Assembly (NCBI RefSeq): GCF_004211145.1
Contig: NZ_SEBS01000026.1
Location: 1 to 52,425 of the forward strand
Direction: 5' to 3'
Length of the DNA stretch: 52,425 bases
Origin: Flavobacterium sp.
Lineage (GTDB): Bacteria; Bacteroidota; Bacteroidia; Flavobacteriales; Flavobacteriaceae
Each line of letters starts with the position of its first letter. Position 1 is the stretch's first letter. A model generated the notes under the pieces. That model did not search any database. It was not told the origin of the DNA and was given only the letters and a program-made list of their open reading frames with translations. Of the stretch, positions 18,940 through 27,375 are shown piece after piece. The position numbers were made by a program, and so were the translations under genes.

Positions 18940-20121
18940 TTACAATATTTTATAACTCAACAGCACGCCGTACGACGTGTAATCGCCGGACCAATTTAAA
19001 AAATTTACCAGATCGCGCTTCGTATTCAAACGGAATTCGACGCTCAATCGTTTGGCGCTGAATCCAATCCCTGCAAGCACGCTCGATGCACGTGTGAGCG
19101 GAACGCTTTGGTCGCTGAATTGCTGCGGGTAAACAATTTCAGAACCGCTTAACTGCGTCGAAAACGAAAAACCGACGTTTAGGAACAATCGGGAATTGTC
19201 GGTCAGATAAAAGTAATGTCGGACTCCGATTGGAATCTCAATGAATCTATATTCTGCCGTGGCTTTATCGTCGCCAACTGTTGTCTCGCCTTTGTACGAT
19301 TGAAAAGTCGGTGCTGCGAAAAACGACCACTTGTTTTTGTTGAACGGCAGCACATACTCGCCTTCGATGCCGAATACGGGAACCGTCTTATTACCGAAAT
19401 CCATGTCTTCCACGGTAAAAAATTTATACCGTGCGCTCAATTTCGACAGGTAAGCGCCCGCGACAACTTTTAGGTTAAGGCTGCCTTTTGCTTTTTTCTG
19501 TTTTTCCGAGGCGATTTCCACGCCATTGTATTTTTGAAATAGCGGCAAGAGGTCTTGTTGGGAATAGTCCAGTTTTTCAAACGTGGAGCTCGGATAATTT
19601 TTGGCACGCATCGCAGTAAATAGCTGCGGTCGGAAAAACGTATTCTTCGCGATAGTATTATTGTCGCTCAAGTATTGTTTATAAACAAGCTGTTCGGGTT
19701 TGACGTGAGGCGCGACACTCATGAAAAAACGGTACTCGTTGCCAACGACGTACGAATACAACGCCAGATCTCCCGTTACCAATACCTTTAGCAGGATCGT
19801 TTCTGATTTCCATTCCGGATTTTTATTAACGCTGAGCCGATCGTTGTCACGCGATGACTGATCCACATCGACCGTAAATTTTGTATAGATTGTTTCTCCG
19901 ACCGAGAATCCTTGTAGGTCATTCTCTGAAATCTTCTCGATGTCGGCTTGCTCATTCGCCCTGAATTCGATTGATTTCGGGTTTTGTTGCCAGTCGACAT
20001 TACGGATCAGACCTTCAACTTTCGCATTTTGCGCGTTGAGGTAATAACCGGGTTCGAATCGGATTTGGGCAAAAGAAATTGACGCGACGAGAATCGCGAC
20101 ACACACAAAAAAGTTTTTCAT
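18940..20121 (-). CDS. Outer-membrane beta-barrel protein (PorT-like)
   Basis: A 393-residue exported protein with a signal peptide ending at SFAQ (residue 19). The N-terminal half (20-190) is a soluble region starting FEPGYYLNAQNAKVEGLI. From about residue 215 alternating amphipathic strands (LKVVAGAYLSKLSARYKF, FIEIPIGVRHYFYL, LFLNVGFSFSTQL) end in an aromatic/hydrophobic terminus, YGVLLSYKIL, typical of outer-membrane barrels. It resembles the 'outer membrane beta-barrel / PorT family' group; this does not mean it is PorT itself. Divergent from the TonB receptor gene, about 225 bases away. Confidence 0.75.
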   Translation of the reverse strand: MKNFFVCVAILVASISFAQIRFEPGYYLNAQNAKVEGLIRNVDWQQNPKSIEFRANEQADIEKISENDLQGFSVGETIYTKFTVDVDQSSRDNDRLSVNKNPEWKSETILLKVLVTGDLALYSYVVGNEYRFFMSVAPHVKPEQLVYKQYLSDNNTIAKNTFFRPQLFTAMRAKNYPSSTFEKLDYSQQDLLPLFQKYNGVEIASEKQKKAKGSLNLKVVAGAYLSKLSARYKFFTVEDMDFGNKTVPVFGIEGEYVLPFNKNKWSFFAAPTFQSYKGETTVGDDKATAEYRFIEIPIGVRHYFYLTDNSRLFLNVGFSFSTQLSGSEIVYPQQFSDQSVPLTRASSVLAGIGFSAKRLSVEFRLNTKRDLVNFLNWSGDYTSYGVLLSYKIL

Positions 20122-20346
20122 CGGTGTTTTGGTTTTTTTTAGAAGGAAATAATAAGCAATCTATGAATTTAATCGAACATTGCAACATGCGATTTTTATC
20201 CCATTGATTTTTTCCACATTTTTACATTCGGTTTTTATGGAAAGAGAACATTTGCGATTCATCCTCCAAAATCGACAACTCGGTAGGTTTTGTTTTCACA
20301 TCCGACTAAGCTTGCTCAACTTTGCCTCGTAATCAAAACAGCCACA

Positions 20347-22506
20347 ATGAAAACAATCTTCGCACTTGCAATTTTACTTTTCCCGATCGCCGCGTTTGCC
20401 CAAACCGAAATCAAAGGGAAAGTCACCGATCCGAAAGGCGAGCCGATTCCGGGAGCGAACGTATTCATCGAAGGTTCATACGACGGAGGCACGACCATCG
20501 AAGACGGCACTTTCGTTTTCACGACAACCGAAACCGGAACCCGGCAACTCGTGATCTCGTTCCTTTCGTTCGAAACCACGAATACGACGATCGACATCGC
20601 GACCTATCAACCGCAAACCTTCAAACTGCGCGAAAGCGTCACGACGTTGGACGCGGTCGTCGTTACTGCAGGAACTTTTGAGGCCGGAGACAAGGCACGC
20701 GTTTCGGTATTGAAACCGCTTGATATCGTGACTACGGCGGGTTCGTCGGGCGATATCGTAGCCGCATTGCAGACGTTGCCCGGAACGAATACGGTAGGCG
20801 AGGACGGACGTCTCTTCGTACGAGGTGGCGAGGCCGATGAAACCCAGACCTTCGTCGACGGCATCCGGGTCGCACAACCGTACGGATCGACGACGAACAA
20901 TTTGCCGACGCGCGGCCGTTTTTCACCTTTTCTGTTCAGCGGCATCAGTTTTTCGACGGGCGGTTATTCGGCCGAATACGGGGAAGCGTTGTCGAGTGTG
21001 CTGTTACTCAATACGCAGGACGATCCTGACCAGAACAAGACCGATATTTCGCTAATGACCGTCGGGCTTGGACTCGGGCATACCAAAAAATGGGAAAAGT
21101 CGTCGTTGAGCCTGAACGCGAGCTACATCGACCTCGCGCCTTACCAATGGGCGATTCCGCAAAACGTGAGCTGGAACCGCGCGTACCAGACTTTTGCGGG
21201 CGAAGCGGTCTATCGGAAACACTTCGAGAACGGCCTGCTCAAGATTTACGCGGCTTTCGATTCGTCTCGCTTCGACATCAACCAGGAAAGCATCAATACC
21301 GAGGTTCCGACGCGCGTCGCCGTGCAAAACAACAACTTGTATGTGAACGCTTCGTACAAAGGCGATTTGGGCAGGACGTGGCAGATCACGGCCGGTTTGG
21401 GTTACGGTTTGGGCAAGAACGACATCGGATTGAATCAGGACAATGTCGAAAATACCGAGAACGCCATGCATTTGAAACTCAAGTTGAGCAAGCGTTTTTC
21501 CGACCGCGTGAAATTGTCGGTCGGCGCCGATTATTTTCTCACGGATTTCGATGAATCGTACGATGTTTTCGAGAACCAGACGTTGGGCGTCGACTACAAT
21601 TCGGGAATCGGCGCGACGTATGCCGAAGCCGACGTTTTCTTCTCGAAGAAATTCGCCGTGAAACTCGGGATGCGCGCCGCTTACAACGACCTGCTTGAGG
21701 AATCGGCGGTTTCGCCTCGCATTTCGGCCGCATACAAAGTCAGCAAACGAGGACAGTTTTCATTAGCCTACGGTGATTTCCAACAAGCTCCGGGCCAAGG
21801 CTACGTGAAGTTTTCGGAATTCCATAAATTCGACAACGAGAAAGCCACGCACTACATCCTGAACTACCAATGGAACCGTGAACGCCAGACGTTGCGCATC
21901 GAAGCCTATTACAAAGATTATCGCGATTTGGTGAAATACGATACTGAAACGGCCATGTTCAATTCAAACTATAGCAACAACGGATCCGGTTATGCGCAAG
22001 GTCTCGACGTTTTTTGGCGCGACGGACGCTCGTTCAGGAACTTCGAATATTGGGTTTCGTATTCGTACATCGACACCGAGCGCGATTATCGCAACTATCC
22101 GATAAAAGCCCAGCCGCAGTTCGTCGCCGACCACAGCCTTTCGGTCGTCGGAAAATACTGGATCGAAAGCTGGCGTTCACAAGTCAGCGCGACGAATTCG
22201 TTCGCCACGGGCCGACCGTACACGAATCCAAACCAACCGGGATTCCTGCAAGGCAAGACGAAAGGGTACAACAGCCTGAGTTTGAGTTGGGCGTATTTGC
22301 TGAGCCAGCAGAAGATTTTGTACTTTTCAGTGAGCAACGTACTCGGAACACAAAACGTCTACAACTACGAATATGCGAACACAGCCAACGCGAACGGCGT
22401 TTTCGAACGACGCGAAATCACCCCGACCGCCGACCGCTTTTTCTTCGTTGGGTTCTTTTGGACGATTAGTCAGGATAGGAAGAGTAATCAGTTGAATAAT
22501 TTGTAG
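20347..22506 (+). CDS. TonB-dependent receptor with carboxypeptidase-regulatory-like N-terminus
   Basis: Outer-membrane receptor for energised uptake of a ligand not deducible from sequence (719 residues). The signal peptide (FPIAAFA, to about 19) is followed by a carboxypeptidase-like regulatory domain (TEIKGKVTDPKGEPIPGANVFIEG, 20-105), the plug (VVVTAGTFEAGDK..., with LFVRGGEADETQTFVDGI) and a barrel ending in an aromatic-rich strand near ADRFFFVGFFWTI. The ATG at 20347 is preferred because it opens the signal peptide; an in-frame ATG at 20290 would add 19 residues. No SusD gene follows, so this is not a SusCD pair. The stop is followed immediately by the ORF-less word-repeat element. Confidence 0.9.
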   Translation: MKTIFALAILLFPIAAFAQTEIKGKVTDPKGEPIPGANVFIEGSYDGGTTIEDGTFVFTTTETGTRQLVISFLSFETTNTTIDIATYQPQTFKLRESVTTLDAVVVTAGTFEAGDKARVSVLKPLDIVTTAGSSGDIVAALQTLPGTNTVGEDGRLFVRGGEADETQTFVDGIRVAQPYGSTTNNLPTRGRFSPFLFSGISFSTGGYSAEYGEALSSVLLLNTQDDPDQNKTDISLMTVGLGLGHTKKWEKSSLSLNASYIDLAPYQWAIPQNVSWNRAYQTFAGEAVYRKHFENGLLKIYAAFDSSRFDINQESINTEVPTRVAVQNNNLYVNASYKGDLGRTWQITAGLGYGLGKNDIGLNQDNVENTENAMHLKLKLSKRFSDRVKLSVGADYFLTDFDESYDVFENQTLGVDYNSGIGATYAEADVFFSKKFAVKLGMRAAYNDLLEESAVSPRISAAYKVSKRGQFSLAYGDFQQAPGQGYVKFSEFHKFDNEKATHYILNYQWNRERQTLRIEAYYKDYRDLVKYDTETAMFNSNYSNNGSGYAQGLDVFWRDGRSFRNFEYWVSYSYIDTERDYRNYPIKAQPQFVADHSLSVVGKYWIESWRSQVSATNSFATGRPYTNPNQPGFLQGKTKGYNSLSLSWAYLLSQQKILYFSVSNVLGTQNVYNYEYANTANANGVFERREITPTADRFFFVGFFWTISQDRKSNQLNNL

Positions 22507-22507
22507 G

Positions 22508-22619
22508 GGAGTGCAAAGTGCACGGCGCAAAGTGCAAAGCGATATGTGCAAAAGAAAAGAGTAATCAATTTGGGATGAAAGCGAAACTTTGCACCTTGCA
22601 CTTTGCGCCTTGCACTCAC
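22508..22619. repeat. ORF-less inverted word-repeat element, GTGCAAAG family
   Basis: Left arm 22509-22554 (GAGTGCAAAGTGCACGGCG and onward) and right arm 22587-22619 (CTTTGCACCTTGCACTTTG and onward) are inverted copies with about 30 bases between. The right arm, inverted, matches the left arm of the four-helix-bundle element at 15244 in nearly every base over about 31 bases. It begins one base after the TonB-receptor stop codon and contains no gene. Confidence 0.85.
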
Positions 22620-22685
22620 AACCCAATCCATCCCCAAAATTCAACAATTCATCCACATAAAATTTTCAAACCGTTTCAATCATCC

Positions 22686-22693
22686 TACTTTTG
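22686..22693 (+). promoter_or_regulatory. -7 element upstream of the signalling cluster
   Basis: TACTTTTG fits TAnnTTTG; TTTTC at 22663-22667 is a poor -33 at suitable spacing. It lies 63 bases before the first gene of the 22.7-26.2 kb cluster. Confidence 0.45.
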
Positions 22694-22755
22694 GATCATC
22701 AAATACGAACAGTTGATCAATCACATTTAAACACAACCAGTTAAAACAAGAAATC

Positions 22756-23382
22756 ATGGTAAAGACACTTACGACACTCGCACTTTTTATGTTCTCCTTT
22801 GCGATCGGGCAATCGAAATATGAAGAAGGAATGCAGAAAGGCCTCCAGCTTTGGGGCGAAGGAAAACCGGTCGAGGCAACGGCAATGTTCGAACGCATCG
22901 CAGCCGCCGAGAAAAGCCAATGGCTCCCGAATTACTACATCGCTTTGGTGAACACGGTATCGGCTTTTCAAACGCAGGACAAGACCCAGATCGCGGCCTT
23001 GCTTGACAAAGCCCAGAAAGCGCTTGATAAGGAATACGACAAGGCGACCGACAATTCTGAGATCGCGGTCATGCAGGCGATGATCTACACGGCTTACGTA
23101 GCGTCGGACCCGATGACGAACGCGATGAAATATTCGGCCCAGATCATGGATTTGTATGAAAAGGCGCAGAAGCTCGATCCGAAGAATCCGCGTGCGGTGT
23201 TCGGGAAAGCCGAATTCGAAATCGGAGGTGCGAAATATTTCGGAAGCGACACGACTCCGATGTGCCAGGAAATTCAACGTTCGATCAAAATGTTCGAGGA
23301 CTTCAAACCTGAAAGCGCGTTCCACCCGAAATGGGGACAGGACAGGGCAATGGCCGCCTTGTTGGAATGCGGAAAAAAATAA
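22756..23382 (+). CDS. Secreted TPR-like protein of the signalling cluster
   Basis: A 208-residue exported protein with signal peptide MVKTLTTLALFMFSFAIGQ. The mature part is all-helical, with TPR-like pairs (YEEGMQKGLQLWGEGKPVEATAMFERIAA; MDLYEKAQKLDPKNPRAVFGKAEFEIG) and Cys residues near the end (MCQEIQ, LECGKK). It is first in the gene run with the LytS-type kinase (27-base gap), so it may sense or scaffold something in the periplasm for that kinase, but this is inference from position. Confidence 0.75.
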   Translation: MVKTLTTLALFMFSFAIGQSKYEEGMQKGLQLWGEGKPVEATAMFERIAAAEKSQWLPNYYIALVNTVSAFQTQDKTQIAALLDKAQKALDKEYDKATDNSEIAVMQAMIYTAYVASDPMTNAMKYSAQIMDLYEKAQKLDPKNPRAVFGKAEFEIGGAKYFGSDTTPMCQEIQRSIKMFEDFKPESAFHPKWGQDRAMAALLECGKK

Positions 23383-23409
23383 AGTAGCGGTTACGTAAAG
23401 CAAGTAAAA

Positions 23410-24753
23410 ATGAAAACAAATTTGTCAGTCATTCCAAGACTTATCGCGCTGGGCGTGGGAATCTTTTTCATCATCGTCTGCCTTAATTGGGCGCTCGGAT
23501 CGCCGATGACCTTCGGCCTGAGTTCCATGTTCGCCTTGCTTTTCACATTGCTTTACACGTTATGCCTGTACTTCGCGAATGCGGCGGTTTTCAAATATCT
23601 CGACAAGCGGTTTGCTGACAACAGGTTTTCGGCCAAGCGCATCGTGTTGGGATTCATCGGTTCGTTCACGGCTTCGTTGCTTGTAATTTTCCTTCTCCGA
23701 ATTTTCGAGGATGTCGTAATCGAGAGACAGTCGTTCGCGAACTACATTGCGAATGAAAAACCGGGAAATTACATCTTCGCGATCGTCATTACGTTCTTTA
23801 TTACGCTTGTGGGTTATGCCGTCGGATTTTACAAGGCGTACAAGGAAAACCAGGTCAAACAGCAGAAGATAATCGCGGGTACGGCGTCGGCCCAATTCGA
23901 AAGTTTAAAGAACCAGATCGATCCGCATTTCCTGTTCAACAGCTTAAACGTCCTGAGTTCGCTTATCGAAGAAAATCCTGAAAGCGCCCAGAAGTTTACG
24001 ACTTCACTTTCAAAAGTGTACCGATATGTACTTGAACAAAAGGATAAAGAACTTGTAAGCGTTGAAGAAGAGTTGTCGTTCGCGAAAACATACATGAATT
24101 TGCTCAAGATGCGATTCGAAAACAGCTTGTTCTATGAGCTTCCGCCAACACTTCCCGACGGCGACTTGAAGGTCGTTCCGTTGTCGTTGCAACTGCTGCT
24201 CGAGAATACGGTGAAACACAATGTCGTGAGCGAGAAGCGGCCGCTGCACATCAGGATTTATGTAGAGGACGATTATTTATGCATACAGAACGACCTGCAA
24301 AAGAAAGACGTGCTGCAGGATCGAAAAGGCGTCGGGCTTCAGAACATCGTTAGCCGATACGCCATCATGACGCGCCGCCACGTGCTCGTCGAAGAAAACG
24401 AAAAAACATTCACCGTCAAGATTCCGATCCTGACCAAACAGATAACCATTATGGAAACACAAGTAAACGAAGAACAGACAATGTATTACAAGGCGCAAAA
24501 AAGGGTCGAGGAAATCAAGGGTTTCTACGGTAACCTCGCGTCGTACATCATCTTCATGGGCGGATTGATGGCCCTGAACCTGATAACGTCGCCCGAGTAT
24601 TTCTGGTTCCTTTGGCCTGCGATAGGTTGGGGATTGGGCGTCGCCTTCCACGGCATGAAAGTATTCAATTACATGCCGTTTTTGGGTAACGATTGGGAAG
24701 AGAAAAAGATCCGCGAGATCATGGACAAAGAGAAAAACAATAAATGGGAATAG
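23410..24753 (+). CDS. LytS-type sensor histidine kinase fused to a 2TM domain
   Basis: A 447-residue protein. Four hydrophobic segments (about 10-30, 38-60, 78-97, 121-142) precede a LytS/YehU-type His_kinase domain with phospho-acceptor His173 in NQIDPHFLFNSL and the ATPase block LLLENTVKHN...GVGLQNI. From Met348 onward the sequence is a complete 100-residue 2TM domain (EIKGFYGNLASYIIF, WLGVAFHGMKVFNY-like core, ending NKWE), homologous to the two standalone 2TM genes that follow. A TAA sits in the +1 frame at 24443-24445, five bases before the Met348 codon, so the fusion probably arose by loss of frame of an original stop. Kinase output is probably the LytTR regulator at 25462. Confidence 0.9.
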   Translation: MKTNLSVIPRLIALGVGIFFIIVCLNWALGSPMTFGLSSMFALLFTLLYTLCLYFANAAVFKYLDKRFADNRFSAKRIVLGFIGSFTASLLVIFLLRIFEDVVIERQSFANYIANEKPGNYIFAIVITFFITLVGYAVGFYKAYKENQVKQQKIIAGTASAQFESLKNQIDPHFLFNSLNVLSSLIEENPESAQKFTTSLSKVYRYVLEQKDKELVSVEEELSFAKTYMNLLKMRFENSLFYELPPTLPDGDLKVVPLSLQLLLENTVKHNVVSEKRPLHIRIYVEDDYLCIQNDLQKKDVLQDRKGVGLQNIVSRYAIMTRRHVLVEENEKTFTVKIPILTKQITIMETQVNEEQTMYYKAQKRVEEIKGFYGNLASYIIFMGGLMALNLITSPEYFWFLWPAIGWGLGVAFHGMKVFNYMPFLGNDWEEKKIREIMDKEKNNKWE

Positions 24754-24755
24754 TC

Positions 24756-25070
24756 ATGGAAACGCCTAAATTTGAAAAGTCGATCGAGTATCGCAAGGCG
24801 CGTAAACAAGCGCGTGAAATAAAAGGATTTTACATCCACGTGATGATGTATTGCCTCGTCATCCCGATACTGATAGCCATCAACCTCATTTTTGTGCCCG
24901 ATTTCTATTGGTTTCCGTTCTCGATGTTCGGATGGGGAACCGGATTATTGTTTCATGCCATGACGGTCTACAAATACACGCCGTTTCTTGGCCGAAATTG
25001 GGAAGACAGGAAAATCCAGCAATTCATCGAAGAAGAGAAAGCCAAACAGAACAAACACAATCAAAACTAA
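24756..25070 (+). CDS. 2TM domain-containing membrane protein
   Basis: A 104-residue protein with the 2TM domain (PF13239 type): an amphipathic N-terminal part (YRKARKQAREIKGFYIHV), two membrane helices (about 32-51 and 56-76) and the conserved end FLGRNWEDRKIQQFIEEE. The start at 24756 is preferred over the in-frame ATG at 24744 because METPKFEK aligns with METQVNEE of the fused domain upstream and lies two bases after the kinase stop. The domain is often found beside or fused to LytS/LytTR systems; its function is not known. Middle copy of three tandem paralogues. Confidence 0.88.
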   Translation: METPKFEKSIEYRKARKQAREIKGFYIHVMMYCLVIPILIAINLIFVPDFYWFPFSMFGWGTGLLFHAMTVYKYTPFLGRNWEDRKIQQFIEEEKAKQNKHNQN

Positions 25071-25076
25071 ATCATC

Positions 25077-25400
25077 ATGGAAAATCAGTTACAAGACCCG
25101 TTGGATCACATGCGTTACGAACGCGCCCGAAAACGCGTGAAGCAGGTTAGCGGCTTTTACAAACACCTCGCGACTTACATTCTCGTGAACCTGTTTATCT
25201 TGTCGGAGACGTATTTCGATTTGAAACCGAATGAAGCGTTCCTGACGTTCGACAACTTTTCGGTCGCGTTCTTTTGGGGTTTCGGACTATTGGTTCACGC
25301 GTTGAGTACATTCGGGCCGAACGCATTCATGGGCCAGAATTGGGAAGAACGCAAAATCAATGAAATCATGGAGCGCGAAAAAGGGAAAAAGTGGGAATGA
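25077..25400 (+). CDS. 2TM domain-containing membrane protein
   Basis: A 107-residue third tandem 2TM copy, 6 bases after the previous gene. It shares the RYERARKRVKQVSGFYKHL opening, two membrane helices and the ending FMGQNWEERKINEIMEREK. Its last residues (KKWE) resemble the fused copy (NKWE) more than the middle copy, which suggests successive duplication. Probably modulates the neighbouring kinase in the membrane; inference from context. Confidence 0.88.
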   Translation: MENQLQDPLDHMRYERARKRVKQVSGFYKHLATYILVNLFILSETYFDLKPNEAFLTFDNFSVAFFWGFGLLVHALSTFGPNAFMGQNWEERKINEIMEREKGKKWE

Positions 25401-25461
25401 TCAATTTGTACTATTGGTTTAAGTTATGTAACTCAAATTATTTTATTTCAGAATACTGAAT

Positions 25462-26217
25462 ATGAAAACGATAATCATAGAAGATGAAAAACCGGCTGCG
25501 AGATTGCTGCAGCGCAAACTTGAAAAACTCGGCATCCCTACCGACGTGATGCTGCATTCGGTCGCCGATGCCGTCGAGTGGTTTTCATCGAACGAACATC
25601 CCGATCTGATATTTCTGGACATCCAGTTGTCGGACGGATTGTCGTTCGAAATCTTCGAAACCGTCGAGATAAAAAGTGCGGTAATTTTCACTACAGCTTA
25701 CGACGAATATGCACTTAAAGCATTTAAATTAAATAGCATAGATTATTTACTTAAACCGATTGATGAAGATGATTTAGAAACAGCCGTGAACAAATTCAAG
25801 GCGCGTTTGCCCAAGTCGGAGCCTGCGGGATTCGATTTCGAACAGATCCGGAAAATGCTCGGCAATCCGTTCGATAAAAGTTACAAACAGCGTTTCACGG
25901 TAAAGATCGGCCAGCATTTAAAAGTGATTCCCGTGAACGAGATCGAGTGTTTCTTCAGTGAAAACAAGGGAACGTATCTTCATACGTCCGATGGTCGCGA
26001 CTACCTGATCGACCCGACGCTCGAAGTTATAGAGCAGGAGCTCGACCCAAAACAATTCTTCCGTGTGAGTCGAAAGTTCATCGTTTCCCTTCACGCAAGC
26101 CGCGAGATCACCGTATACAGCAATTCGCGTCTAAAGATAATTCCGCCGACGTACAAAGACGATGAGGTGATCGTGAGTCGTGAAAAAGTCAATGATTTCA
26201 AGCAATGGCTTGCCTAA
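25462..26217 (+). CDS. LytTR-family response regulator
   Basis: Transcriptional response regulator of 251 residues. The receiver domain (1-115) has acidic EDE (7-9), phospho-acceptor Asp53 in LIFLD and Lys98 in YLLKPID. The LytTR DNA-binding domain (about 140-250) contains the typical VNEIECFFSENKGTYLHTSDGR and FFRVSRKFIVSL. It is the expected partner of the kinase at 23410, 61 bases after the last 2TM gene. A 72-base patch (25711-25782) is much richer in A+T and in TTA/AAA/GAT codons than the rest. The stop overlaps the convergent DUF2490 gene by four bases. Confidence 0.95.
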   Translation: MKTIIIEDEKPAARLLQRKLEKLGIPTDVMLHSVADAVEWFSSNEHPDLIFLDIQLSDGLSFEIFETVEIKSAVIFTTAYDEYALKAFKLNSIDYLLKPIDEDDLETAVNKFKARLPKSEPAGFDFEQIRKMLGNPFDKSYKQRFTVKIGQHLKVIPVNEIECFFSENKGTYLHTSDGRDYLIDPTLEVIEQELDPKQFFRVSRKFIVSLHASREITVYSNSRLKIIPPTYKDDEVIVSREKVNDFKQWLA

Positions 26218-26891
26218 AAAGCGAGTTTGTGATGGATCGACAACATCACTTGCGACTTGTTCGAATTCTCAAGCATCTGGTTCATCCAGCCCGCTTGGAT
26301 CGCAAGGCTTTTGCTGAATCGGAATCCCGCGCCAAGGTAGATTCGGTCGCGATCGAATACGTTTCGCGTGTCGCTCGTCTGCATGCCGTTTATGAAAATC
26401 TCGTTGTATAACGCGATGTAAGCCGTGTTTTTTGTTACGGTCGTATGATTTATCGGAATGTCGAGAAAAAGGCAGTAACGGTAGCGTGTGTTGAAATCCC
26501 GACCCTCGACGAAGCGCTGTTCGTACCTAAATCGATGGCGAAAGAACAATCTCCAAACATTTTGTGATAAGATCGCCTCCTCGTAGATGCGGTTTTCGCG
26601 CACAGGCGAATCGGGTTCGGCGATCGCTTCGGACTGTACGAAAGCGTATCCTGCGGTCATGTTGAAATTGTCGGCAAATGCATATTTCACACCCGATCGC
26701 AACAGCAGTTGTTGCATATCGCCTCCGAGATCGTGGTTGCGGTATTGGCCTTCAATATCAAGCGAAAACTTCGAATCTTTCGGCTGTATGTTTCCGAAAT
26801 AAATATACCAGGCGCCGGTCTTATCGCTTTGTCCGACTGATAGTAGTGGTAAAAACAGCAACGTGAAAATGATGGGATAATGCTTTTTCAT
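26214..26891 (-). CDS. DUF2490 family outer-membrane protein
   Basis: A 225-residue exported protein with a signal peptide ending SVGQ (about 21) and alternating strands (GAWYIYFGNIQ, FRHRFRYEQRF, RYRYCLFLDIPI, IYLGAGFRFSKSLAIQAGWM) as expected for a small outer-membrane beta-barrel. The WxxYFGN opening and HRFRYEQR block match DUF2490, whose function is unknown. It converges on the LytTR gene with a four-base overlap of the two stop codons. Confidence 0.85.
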   Translation of the reverse strand: MKKHYPIIFTLLFLPLLSVGQSDKTGAWYIYFGNIQPKDSKFSLDIEGQYRNHDLGGDMQQLLLRSGVKYAFADNFNMTAGYAFVQSEAIAEPDSPVRENRIYEEAILSQNVWRLFFRHRFRYEQRFVEGRDFNTRYRYCLFLDIPINHTTVTKNTAYIALYNEIFINGMQTSDTRNVFDRDRIYLGAGFRFSKSLAIQAGWMNQMLENSNKSQVMLSIHHKLAF

Positions 26892-26921
26892 GGCGCAAAA
26901 TTAAGCATTTCAAACCTTTTG

Positions 26922-26977
26922 AAAAAGAACTGTCCCGAAGCCGAGCGTTATTCTCGGAATCCGGGACAGGTGTTTTT
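26922..26977. terminator. Two-tier hairpin terminator after the CsbD gene
   Basis: Outer stem CTGTCCCG/CGGGACAG (26930-26937 and 26962-26969) encloses an inner stem CCGAG/CTCGG. A-run and T-run flank both sides, so it can act on either strand; on the minus strand it follows the csbD-like stop at 26999. Confidence 0.82.
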
Positions 26978-26998
26978 GGTGACTGAATTATCGGAAAT

Positions 26999-27181
26999 CT
27001 ATTCGAAAAGCGACATGATTTCCTTCTTCGTTTTACCGACTTTTTGCTGCAATCTTCCCCACATTTCATCGTCTTTTCCTTCTTCGTAGGTCAAATCGTC
27101 GTCAGTAAGCTCGGCGTATTTTTGTTTGATCTTACCTTTTAGCTCGTTCCAGTTTCCTTTTATTTCAGTTGAATTCGGCAT
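26999..27181 (-). CDS. CsbD family stress protein
   Basis: A 60-residue hydrophilic protein with the CsbD pattern: [27 protein letters not shown] followed by [21 protein letters not shown]. The family (general-stress induced in Bacillus) has no known biochemical activity. Single gene closed by the hairpin at 26922-26977. The 194-base region upstream is very A+T-rich and holds no gene. Confidence 0.93.
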   Translation of the reverse strand: MPNSTEIKGNWNELKGKIKQKYAELTDDDLTYEEGKDDEMWGRLQQKVGKTKKEIMSLFE

Positions 27182-27375
27182 GATGTAGAATTTAAGTTTT
27201 ACAATTATTTGTCTTGTAAAATTGCGAATTCATAACCGTTTTTATGTTACAGGATTTGGCGATTCGATTGCAGGATTAAAATTTGAATTGCGAAATAATA
27301 TCTAATTAAATTGTTTAAATAAATTGGCTCAAATAATTAGATTGCAATGTATTAATTATTTGGTATAGATATTTA

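Noticed and set aside
20288..20324. Promoter of the TonB-dependent receptor gene (TTTTG and CAACTTTG)
   Set aside because: The -7 box lacks the first T and the 24-base spacing is too long; not strong enough to list.
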